Source: Parcubacteria group bacterium (GTDB taxonomy: Bacteria > Patescibacteriota > Minisyncoccia > Phycocordibacterales > UBA12088). From it: 7,960 nucleotides of DNA. Every line of letters starts with the position of its first letter. The stretch's first letter is position 1. The position numbers and the translations under genes were made by a program. The notes below the pieces were generated by a model. That model was not told where the DNA came from. It searched no databases and worked only from the letters and a program-made list of their open reading frames with translations. The DNA lies in NCBI GenBank assembly GCA_021731325.1, contig JAKFXP010000079.1:1-7960 (forward strand). Reading direction: 5' to 3'. Shown here one piece after another: positions 1 through 6,213 of this stretch.

Positions 1-1155
1 GTACAGCCGGTCTTGATTGGTACCGTCTCGATTGAAAAGAACGAAGAATTGTCTGAATATCTAAAAAAAGAAGGAGTACCCCATGAATTGTTAAATGCAA
101 AGAACCACGAACGGGAGGGAGAAATTATCGCACAAGCGGGCCGAAAAAAAACGGTGACGATTGCAACGAATATGGCAGGGCGTGGGGTCGACATCAAGCT
201 CGGGGGAGTGCCTACTACCAAAGAAGCCGCTGATGAGATAAAAGCGCTCGGGGGTCTCTTTGTGCTCGGTACCGAGCGTCATGAGGCACGTCGTATCGAC
301 AACCAGCTCCGTGGTCGTGCCGGGCGGCAGGGTGATGCTGGTGAGACGCAATTCTTCGTCTCACTCGATGATCATCTTATGCGTATCTTTGGTAACAATG
401 ACCTTATTAAGAGTGTTATGGGGAAGGCAACGGAAGCAGAAGATGAGCCTATTCAAATGAAGATGATCAGTAACGCGCTTGAGACCGCGCAAAAAAGAAT
501 TGAAGGATTCAACTTTGACTCTCGAAAACGTATTCTGGCATACGATGATGTCATGACCCAACAGCGTCAGTCGATTTATGAGCGTCGTCGCAAGTATCTC
601 GCCGGTGATCGAGCAAGTATCGATCAATTTATGGACGAGCTCGCGACACTCGATGATACGGTGCCTGCTACGCTCGCAACAAAACGAGCGCAGCTCGGTG
701 AAGACGAGTGGTACGAGGTGCTGCGTCGACTCTTGCTCCAGACCATCGATTATTTTTGGCTTGAACACCTTGAACTGATGGATCACTTGCGAAGTTCGGT
801 CAACTTGCGTGCCTATGGTCAGCGTGACCCACTCATTGAGTATCGCAAAGAGGGTTTGCAGATGTTCCGCACCCTCGAAGAAGAGATTGCGGCACGAGTA
901 GTGCAGCTGTTACCCCAAATAAATGTTGGCGCATTTGAGCGTGAAGAGGAGCGGATGAAGCGGGAGAGCGAAAAAGCCCAACAATTATCAAGTCAACGTA
1001 CCGAGGGAGGTACGGTGCCACCACCCACAAAGACCGAAACACGTGTTGGGCGCAATGAACTGGTGCGTATCACCGATGGTACTGAAACAAGAGAAATGAA
1101 ATACAAAAAGGCTGAAGAATTGCTTGCGGGAGGGAAGTGGAAAATCCTCGGGTAG
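1..1155 (+). CDS. secA: Protein translocase ATPase SecA, C-terminal part (5' end outside window)
   Basis: SecA is the ATP-driven motor that pushes unfolded preproteins through the SecYEG channel at the cytoplasmic membrane. The reading frame is open at base 1, so this is a 384-residue C-terminal fragment. Fragment residues 1-130 are the second nucleotide-binding domain, with TNMAGRGVD (56-64) and the GTERHE...RRIDNQLRGRAGRQGD helicase motif (about 90-112). The helical scaffold follows, with AYDDVM near 180-185, then IDYFWLEHLELMDHLR (249-264) and VNLRAYGQRDPL (267-278). Two things are odd. The stretch between the YERR and TIDYFW landmarks is only about 50 residues, where I recall about 100 in Bacillus subtilis, so the helical wing domain is reduced. 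The C-terminus starts like a SEC-C zinc motif (VGRN at 349) but has no cysteines and ends in a Lys/Glu/Leu-rich tail. The frame is otherwise intact. Identity is secure; the shortening is judged by memory of the family. Confidence 0.97.
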   Translation, partial: VQPVLIGTVSIEKNEELSEYLKKEGVPHELLNAKNHEREGEIIAQAGRKKTVTIATNMAGRGVDIKLGGVPTTKEAADEIKALGGLFVLGTERHEARRIDNQLRGRAGRQGDAGETQFFVSLDDHLMRIFGNNDLIKSVMGKATEAEDEPIQMKMISNALETAQKRIEGFNFDSRKRILAYDDVMTQQRQSIYERRRKYLAGDRASIDQFMDELATLDDTVPATLATKRAQLGEDEWYEVLRRLLLQTIDYFWLEHLELMDHLRSSVNLRAYGQRDPLIEYRKEGLQMFRTLEEEIAARVVQLLPQINVGAFEREEERMKRESEKAQQLSSQRTEGGTVPPPTKTETRVGRNELVRITDGTETREMKYKKAEELLAGGKWKILG

Positions 1156-1166
1156 AAGCGGGTTAT

Positions 1167-1189
1167 GCACAGGTTTTCTGCGCTTTTTT
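1167..1189 (+). terminator. Weak intrinsic-terminator-like hairpin after secA
   Basis: GCACAG (1167-1172) can pair with CTGCGC (1178-1183), with one A-C mismatch and a GTTTT loop. Six T residues (1184-1189) follow directly. It starts 12 bases after the secA stop, where a terminator would be expected. The stem is short and imperfect, so termination may be partial and could allow read-through into the glycan genes. Confidence 0.4.
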
Positions 1190-1201
1190 GACGTCGAGGT
1201 G

Positions 1202-1207
1202 TATACT
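1202..1207 (+). promoter_or_regulatory. Possible -10 box (TATACT) for the glycan gene cluster
   Basis: TATACT lies 54 bases upstream of the glycosyltransferase start and just downstream of the weak terminator. It matches the bacterial -10 consensus at five of six positions. The best -35-like hexamer nearby, TTGACG at 1188-1193, is only 8 bases away, far short of the usual 17, and nothing convincing sits at the right distance. If used, the mRNA leader would be roughly 45-50 bases. The call rests on one box and on position. Confidence 0.35.
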
Positions 1208-1261
1208 AATAGAGTCGTATAGGGCGCACCACGCTGGGCGTTACCCGTATGCTTTTCTACA

Positions 1262-2488
1262 ATGAAAGTCCTCATGTATGGTTGGGAGTTTCCGCCTCAT
1301 AATAGTGGGGGATTGGGGGTAGCCTGCTATGGACTCACTCGTGCGCTTGTTGCTGAAGGTGCGGATGTGCGTTTTGTACTTCCGCGTAAGTATCCCGTAG
1401 CAGAGACGGGTGCAACCATGGTTTTTGCGGATTCCTCCCAACCTTTGGATGAGGTGCAGGCCCGTACGTATGCGTCGGGATATATTACCGAAGACGATTT
1501 GCGGTTTTTGCGGGGCAAATATCCCGAATTACAATACGGTTCAAGTCTGTTTGACGAAGTGTTGCGGTACGCAGCGCTCGCACCTTTGGTTGCGCTTGAA
1601 CAAGGAGGGGATGTGATACACGTGCACGACTGGCTCGCTATTCCTGCGGGACTTGCCGCAAAGGAAACGTTAGGGGTGCCGCTCATCGTACATGTGCACG
1701 CAACCGAGTTTGACCGTACAGGCTTTGGGGTAGTCAATCAGGGTATCTATGACATTGAGCGAAGAGGTATGCATGAGGCGGACAAGGTCGTTGCGGTGTC
1801 TGCATATACCCGAAAGATACTGATTGACCGCTATCAGGTCGATCCTGACAAGATTGAAGTGGTGCATAACGGCATCGACGCGGACGATAGCGCCGTGGCG
1901 AGTGCGGTCGAAGGGGAGCTGAAGCGACTCAAAGAAGTGGGATGGGGAGTGGTGTTGTTTGTCGGGCGACTCACCCTCCAGAAGGGCCCCGATTATTTTT
2001 TGAAAGCGGCACAAAAAGTACTCGCTCATCGTCCAAATACCGTTTTTGTGGTGTCGGGTTCGGGAGATATGGCGAAACACATTATTGATGAGGCGGCGCG
2101 ACTCAATATCAGTGACCAAGTGCTCTTTACGGGATTTTTACGTGAAAAAGAGCTTGCGCGATTGTATCGGTGTGCGGATTTGGTGGTGATGCCGTCGGTG
2201 TCTGAGCCATTTGGGATTGTGCCCCTCGAAGCACTCCTGAATAATACGCCGGTACTTATCTCAAAACAGTCGGGAGTGGCAGAGGTGGTGCGTAATGCAC
2301 TCAAAACAGATTTTTGGGATACGGATGAAATGACCAATAAAATTATTGCCGTGCTTGATCATCCGGCATTACGAGAAACACTCTCGAACGAAGGGAATAG
2401 AGATGCGCGGTATCAAGTTTGGAGAAAAGTAGCGTCGCGGTGTATGATGATATATACCAAGCTGGTTAAGGTTCTTTCTCGCGTATGA
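1262..2488 (+). CDS. Glycogen/starch synthase-like glycosyltransferase (GT4/GT5, GT-B fold)
   Basis: Predicted cytoplasmic retaining glycosyltransferase, probably extending an alpha-1,4-glucan from a nucleotide-sugar donor. The 408 residues cover a full two-domain GT-B fold. The N-terminal half has the GWEFPPHNSGGLG glycine-rich loop (7-19), VIHVHDWLA (118-126) and VHVHATEFDRTG (143-154). The linker carries DKVVAVSAYTR (174-184) and VVHNGID (200-206). The C-terminal half has LFVGRLTLQKG (232-242), VVSGSGDM (263-270) and an E-x7-E donor-site motif, EPFGIVPLE, with E315 and E323. Where classical GlgA has the Lys of KTGGL, this protein has Asn14, so donor choice (ADP- or UDP-glucose) and GT4 versus GT5 membership stay open. 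ATG 1262 was chosen because the product starts MKVLMYGWEFPP, as in relatives I recall; no Shine-Dalgarno site precedes it. Its last codons overlap the GH57 start by four bases, implying coupled translation. Function is inferred from motifs and from the two glucan hydrolases beside it. Confidence 0.88.
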   Translation: MKVLMYGWEFPPHNSGGLGVACYGLTRALVAEGADVRFVLPRKYPVAETGATMVFADSSQPLDEVQARTYASGYITEDDLRFLRGKYPELQYGSSLFDEVLRYAALAPLVALEQGGDVIHVHDWLAIPAGLAAKETLGVPLIVHVHATEFDRTGFGVVNQGIYDIERRGMHEADKVVAVSAYTRKILIDRYQVDPDKIEVVHNGIDADDSAVASAVEGELKRLKEVGWGVVLFVGRLTLQKGPDYFLKAAQKVLAHRPNTVFVVSGSGDMAKHIIDEAARLNISDQVLFTGFLREKELARLYRCADLVVMPSVSEPFGIVPLEALLNNTPVLISKQSGVAEVVRNALKTDFWDTDEMTNKIIAVLDHPALRETLSNEGNRDARYQVWRKVASRCMMIYTKLVKVLSRV

Positions 2489-3753
2489 GTTCTGTTTGTT
2501 TATATTTTCAAGTCCATCAGCCCCGACGTATCAAGCGGTATCGTTTTTTTGATATTGGAAACGATCATGAGTATTTTAATGCGGACGGTGATCATGATAC
2601 CAACAACGGACGTATTATGCGCAAGGTGGCTGACAAATGTTATCTCCCTGCCAATGACGCCCTTTTGGACAACCTCACCAAACATCCCGAATTCAAAGCC
2701 TCGTTCTCGCTTTCAGGTGTTGCGTTGGAGCAATTCGAAGAGTACGCACCCGAAGTAATCGAGTCGTTTAAGCGACTGGTGGCGACGGGACGGGTTGAAA
2801 TTCTCGGGGAAACGTATTACCACTCATTGTCGTTTTTGCGTTCACCGGACGAGTTTCGCGAACAGGTGCGTATGCATGCCGATAAGGTGCGAACCCTCTT
2901 TGGCGTAACGCCCTACGTATTCCGCAATACGGAGCTCATCTATCGGAATGACATTGCGGCCATGGTGTCCGATATGGGGTACCTCGGTATGTTGGCCGAA
3001 GGGGCAGACCATATGCTTGAGTGGCGCAAACCTACCTTTGTGTACCATGCAAAAGATGATCCAGGTTTTAAGCTTCTCCTGAAGCACTACAAGTTATCTG
3101 ACGACATCGCCTTTCGTTTTTCCAACAAAGATTGGGAGGAGTGGCCTTTGACCGCACCAAAATTTGCCCAGTGGATTAATGCACACAATGGTGATGGGCA
3201 TGTGATCAACCTATTCATGGATTATGAGACATTCGGTGAGCATCAGTGGGAAGATACCGGTATTTTTGATTTTTTGCGTGCAATGCCTGAGCAGATTTTG
3301 GCGCATCCCGACAATTCATTTGTCACCCCCACCGAGGCCTTAACTCGACATGCACCCGTGGGAGAAATTGATGCACCACACTATGTTTCGTGGGCAGATG
3401 TTGAGCGGGATTTGAGTGCATGGATGAGTAATCCAATCCAGCACGATGCATTACGCGCCTTTTTTGACCTTGAGGCAGAGGTAAAACGATCGGGTGACCC
3501 TGACCTCCTCACCGATTGGCGTCGTCTCTCGACGTCTGACCATTTTTACTACATGTGCACCAAATGGTTCCAAGATGGTGATGTGCACGCGTATTTTAAT
3601 CCGTATGAGTCGCCGTACGAGGCGTTTATTGCGTATATGAATGTGTTGGGAGATATGCGACTTCGTTTAACTAAAGTCCCAAAACAAAAACGCGCTTTGT
3701 GGGATTCGATTACCCACAAAGCGCGTGGAATCGTCGCCGCAATTAAATCATAA
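2485..3753 (+). CDS. Glycoside hydrolase family 57, alpha-amylase type
   Basis: Likely a retaining endo-acting alpha-1,4-glucan hydrolase in the cytoplasm. The 422 residues show the GH57 conserved regions in order: FQVHQP (8-13), GETYYHSL (108-115), FRNTEL with presumed nucleophile E150, LFMDYETFGEHQ (243-254) with presumed acid/base D246, and a C-terminal helical region including SDHFYYM (351-357) and VHAYFNPYESPYEAF (367-381). No signal peptide is present. At 422 residues it resembles the short MJ1611-like alpha-amylases rather than GH57 branching enzymes or 4-alpha-glucanotransferases, which are longer in my memory. The ATG lies inside the ATGA overlap with the glycosyltransferase stop, so the two proteins are probably translated together. 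The 3' end contains a perfect 14-bp inverted repeat (3690-3726). The family is clear. The exact activity (amylase, amylopullulanase-like or transferase) cannot be fixed from sequence alone. Confidence 0.92.
   Translation: MSSVCLYFQVHQPRRIKRYRFFDIGNDHEYFNADGDHDTNNGRIMRKVADKCYLPANDALLDNLTKHPEFKASFSLSGVALEQFEEYAPEVIESFKRLVATGRVEILGETYYHSLSFLRSPDEFREQVRMHADKVRTLFGVTPYVFRNTELIYRNDIAAMVSDMGYLGMLAEGADHMLEWRKPTFVYHAKDDPGFKLLLKHYKLSDDIAFRFSNKDWEEWPLTAPKFAQWINAHNGDGHVINLFMDYETFGEHQWEDTGIFDFLRAMPEQILAHPDNSFVTPTEALTRHAPVGEIDAPHYVSWADVERDLSAWMSNPIQHDALRAFFDLEAEVKRSGDPDLLTDWRRLSTSDHFYYMCTKWFQDGDVHAYFNPYESPYEAFIAYMNVLGDMRLRLTKVPKQKRALWDSITHKARGIVAAIKS
3690..3726. repeat. Perfect 14-bp inverted repeat inside the 3' end of the GH57 gene
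   Basis: The left arm (3690-3703, ACGCGCTTTGTGGG) is exactly complementary to the right arm (3713-3726), with a 9-base loop. It encodes GH57 residues 403-414 and ends 24 bases before the stop codon. On the plus strand no T-run follows, so it is not a usual terminator for the cluster. On the minus strand the right-hand arm is transcribed first and the stem is followed by TTTTTGTTTT, the layout of an intrinsic terminator for antisense transcription. As RNA in the sense direction it would form a stable hairpin just ahead of the next gene and could shield or separate the messages. Confidence 0.8.
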
Positions 3754-3779
3754 CTGCATTATTTCATAATCACCGTATC

Positions 3780-4154
3780 ATGCTCGCAAAAACCACCACA
3801 AAAAAAATCGCTGCCGCAAAACAGCCGAGTACACCAAAAAAGCGTGTTGCAAAAAAAGCAACGGGAAAAAAATCGCCCGTGATGAAAGAATTGTGTAGCG
3901 CGTGCCTCACCGTAGTCCCAGAACAGGCCTTTTGGATAAACAACGGCCTTGTTATTGACTCACTGAAGGGACTTAAGCAAGCGCTCCACGACATGACTGA
4001 TGAGCAGTTTGCCTACCACACCGAACGGGCAGGTAATGACTTTGCTGCGTGGGTGCGTGACTGTCTCGGCGATCAGACGATGGCGGTACGTATTGCAAAG
4101 GCGCATACCAAAGCAGGAGCAGCGCGCGTCATTGTCTGTACGTGTCCCGCCTAA
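3780..4154 (+). CDS. Small protein with Lys/Ala-rich basic tail and a conserved acidic-aromatic domain, function unknown
   Basis: A 124-residue protein I cannot assign firmly. Residues 1-34 form a low-complexity tail rich in Lys, Ala, Thr and Pro, like bacterial histone H1-like tails. This suggests binding to nucleic acid or another polyanion. Residues 46-110 form a compact domain: AFWINNG (50-56), LKGLKQALHDMTDEQFAYH (62-80) and NDFAAWVRDCLGD (86-98). I recall this F-W-(I/V)-N...F-x-Y-H...N-D-F-x-x-W pattern from uncharacterised CPR and archaeal proteins; it may be DUF5752-related, but I am unsure. A CSAC pair (Cys39, Cys42) and a C-terminal CTC (Cys120, Cys122) could bind metal. Met35 (ATG 3882) is an alternative start that would remove the tail. 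ATG 3780 is preferred because it follows the GH57 stop closely (26 bases) and the tail keeps the frame. No Shine-Dalgarno site is visible. Its place between two glucan hydrolases suggests a linked role but does not prove one. Confidence 0.75.
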   Translation: MLAKTTTKKIAAAKQPSTPKKRVAKKATGKKSPVMKELCSACLTVVPEQAFWINNGLVIDSLKGLKQALHDMTDEQFAYHTERAGNDFAAWVRDCLGDQTMAVRIAKAHTKAGAARVIVCTCPA

Positions 4155-4176
4155 CGTTCCGTACCACACAAGAGAT

Positions 4177-6171
4177 ATGGCACGATCACTGGTACTCGGG
4201 AACGGCAATATGCTCGTCTGCTATGACGAGTGGGGACAAGTGCGTGACTTGTATTTTCCCCGCGTTGGTCTCGAAAACCATGTGGGCGAACAGCTGATGC
4301 ATCGCATCGGCGTGTTTGTTGATGGTGCATTACATTGGTTTTCATCCGGAGAATTTGCATTGACGATTGAATACGAACCCAACACCCTCGTTGGTCGAGT
4401 GGTGGCACGACATGAGGGCATCGCACTCGAATTGCGTTTTTCAGATATTGTCTATAATGAGCATGATATCTATGTGCGACACATCGAGGTGCACAATCTC
4501 GCTGATCACGACCGGAATGTTCGAATATTTTTTAATCAACAGTTTCATATTAGCGAGTCTCGTCATGGTGACACGGGATACTATTCACCCGAATTACATG
4601 CGATTATTCACTACAAAGGTCGGCGTGTATTTTTGATTTCGGCTCGTAGTAACGAGGCATATTTTGATGATTATGGAGTCGGTCTCTTGGGCATTGAAGG
4701 CAAAGAGGGTACGTGGCGCGATGCCGAGGACGGGGTTTTATCAAAAAGCCCAATCGAACACGGGAGTGTTGATTCGGTGATTAGTGTGCCGTTATTTATT
4801 CCCGCCAAGGATATGCGTACGGTCTCCTACTGGATTGCGGCGGCGCGCACGTATCGCATGGCCGAAAAATATCATCGGGATATCTTGACCCGAGGCCCCG
4901 AACATTTGCGACGCACCACCAATGATTTTTGGCATGCGTGGGTCAAGCGTAAGGATTTTGAATCGTGTGGAGTGGATGAAGCGCTGGTTGCCTTGTACGA
5001 ACGCTCATTGTTTGTGATGCGTACGCATACTGACAACCGAGGGGCACTCTTGGCTTCGGGTGACTCGTCAATACTTCAGAGTGGGCGTGATACCTATAGT
5101 TATTTTTGGCCACGGGATGGAGCGTACGTGGTACTGGCCTTTTTAGAAGCAGGGCATATGACGGCATCAGATGGATTTCATGCCTTTTGCGCAGACCTAC
5201 TTACCGACGAAGGGTACCTGCTGCATAAGTATCGTACCGACAAGTCGTTGGGGAGCTCGTGGCATCCGTGGGTTAGGGATGGTCGGGTACAGCCCCCCAT
5301 ACAAGAAGACGAGACGGCGATTACCCTCCTCACCCTCGGGGCACACTATGATATCTCGCGCGATGTCGAAATGATCGAACGTCTGTACAACCCGTATATC
5401 AAACGCGTCGCTGATTTTTTGTACAAATATCGGGACAAAAAGACCGGGTTGCCACTCCCCAGTCATGATTTGTGGGAAGAACGATTTGGCACCTTTACCT
5501 ATACGGCGTCTTGTGTGTATGCGGGACTCACGACGGCAGCACGGTTTGCTGAGATGCTTGGCAAACAAGTTGCGGCGAAGCGGTGGAATGCCGCGGCTGC
5601 AGAGGTAAAAGAGGGTATTCTTTCGCGTCTCATACATGAGGATGGACGAGTGCTCAAGTCGATTCAATTTGCCCATTTTTCTCCTGAGCCAGATTTTACT
5701 ATTGATGCATCAAGTTTTTATGGATTGTTTAAGTTTGGGGTGCTCGACGCATCGGATGAGCGACTTGCCCATGCGTATGAACGGGTAAAAGAAAGTCTTT
5801 CCACGGGTGAAGATAAGATTGGTATCGCACGGTACGAAGGGGATTACTATTTTCGTACCGCAGAAAATGTTCCCGGTAACCCGTGGGTTATCACGACGCT
5901 CTGGCTTGCTGAGTATGAGATTGCACGCGCCACAACACCGGAAGACCTCATACCTGCAGAAATACGCTTGCGGTGGGCACTCAAACACGCCAATGCCGCC
6001 GGTCTTCTCGCAGAGCAGTTTGACCCTTATACCTATCACTCCACCTCAGTCACTCCGCTCACCTGGAGTCATGCGCAGTATGTGACGACCTTTCTTGCGT
6101 ACACCAAAAAGCTGCAAGCGTTGGGGGTGTGTAAGGTAGTAGACCCCAAAGAAATAAAGAATAAAAAATAA
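4177..6171 (+). CDS. Glycoside hydrolase family 15, glucoamylase type
   Basis: Predicted inverting exo-hydrolase releasing beta-D-glucose from non-reducing ends of alpha-glucans; a related specificity such as trehalase or isomaltodextrin hydrolysis is possible within GH15. The 664 residues have the prokaryotic two-part plan. An N-terminal beta-sandwich (about 1-240) begins MARSLVLGNGNMLVCYDEWG. An (alpha/alpha)6 barrel (about 265-645) follows. Barrel motifs include YSYFWPRDGAYV (307-318), SSWHPWVRDG (360-369), QEDETA (376-381) with presumed acid E379, PSHDLWEER (428-436), AEQF (612-615) with presumed base E613, and PLTWSHAQYV (627-636). No signal peptide is seen, so it is probably cytoplasmic. 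The frame stays open upstream to an ATG at 4000, but those 59 codons overlap the small-protein gene and lack family features. ATG 4177, 22 bases after the previous stop, gives the expected N-terminus. Only a weak AGAG precedes it. It is the last gene of the cluster. Confidence 0.93.
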   Translation: MARSLVLGNGNMLVCYDEWGQVRDLYFPRVGLENHVGEQLMHRIGVFVDGALHWFSSGEFALTIEYEPNTLVGRVVARHEGIALELRFSDIVYNEHDIYVRHIEVHNLADHDRNVRIFFNQQFHISESRHGDTGYYSPELHAIIHYKGRRVFLISARSNEAYFDDYGVGLLGIEGKEGTWRDAEDGVLSKSPIEHGSVDSVISVPLFIPAKDMRTVSYWIAAARTYRMAEKYHRDILTRGPEHLRRTTNDFWHAWVKRKDFESCGVDEALVALYERSLFVMRTHTDNRGALLASGDSSILQSGRDTYSYFWPRDGAYVVLAFLEAGHMTASDGFHAFCADLLTDEGYLLHKYRTDKSLGSSWHPWVRDGRVQPPIQEDETAITLLTLGAHYDISRDVEMIERLYNPYIKRVADFLYKYRDKKTGLPLPSHDLWEERFGTFTYTASCVYAGLTTAARFAEMLGKQVAAKRWNAAAAEVKEGILSRLIHEDGRVLKSIQFAHFSPEPDFTIDASSFYGLFKFGVLDASDERLAHAYERVKESLSTGEDKIGIARYEGDYYFRTAENVPGNPWVITTLWLAEYEIARATTPEDLIPAEIRLRWALKHANAAGLLAEQFDPYTYHSTSVTPLTWSHAQYVTTFLAYTKKLQALGVCKVVDPKEIKNKK

Positions 6172-6173
6172 AA

Positions 6174-6200
6174 AATACGACTCCCGAAAGGAGTCGTATT
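6174..6200 (-). terminator. Intrinsic terminator of the PurN-like gene, between convergent genes
   Basis: AATACGACTCC (6174-6184) pairs perfectly over 11 bp with 6190-6200 around a 5-base loop. Read on the minus strand, the stem begins 13 bases after the PurN-like stop and is followed by a T-rich run (TTTTTATTTTTTATTC). This is a standard intrinsic terminator. On the plus strand GGTAAAG follows the stem, with no T-run, so it should stop the glucoamylase transcript poorly, although its first arm begins only two bases after that stop codon. Confidence 0.88.
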
Positions 6201-6213
6201 GGTAAAGAGTGTC

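Noticed and set aside
264..277. Perfect 14-base palindrome GCTCGGTACCGAGC in secA
   Set aside because: It encodes the conserved VLGTER helicase motif and has no loop; it is probably a by-product of codon use.
1188..1207. TTGACG and TATACT as a -35/-10 pair
   Set aside because: The spacer is only 8 bases, too short for a normal sigma-70-type promoter, so only the -10 box is listed and at low confidence.
1211..1220. GAGTCGTAT near 1212 recurs in the terminator at 6192-6199
   Set aside because: Only nine bases shared, in different contexts, without further copies; likely chance.
1249..1302. Possible 17-codon upstream reading frame overlapping the glycosyltransferase start
   Set aside because: No ribosome site and no meaningful peptide; a chance ATG out of frame is the simpler explanation.
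2122..2153. Inverted GCTCTTT / AAAGAGC pair in the glycosyltransferase gene
   Set aside because: Seven-bp arms with an 18-base loop inside coding sequence and no T-run; expected by chance at this scale.
3758..3770. ATTAT-TTC-ATAAT mini-hairpin before the small-protein gene
   Set aside because: Five A-T pairs with a 3-base loop are too weak to form a stable or regulatory structure.
4000..4176. Upstream extension of the glucoamylase frame (59 extra codons from ATG 4000)
   Set aside because: It overlaps the small-protein gene by 155 bases, has no family-like or signal-peptide sequence, and the family N-terminus starts at ATG 4177.
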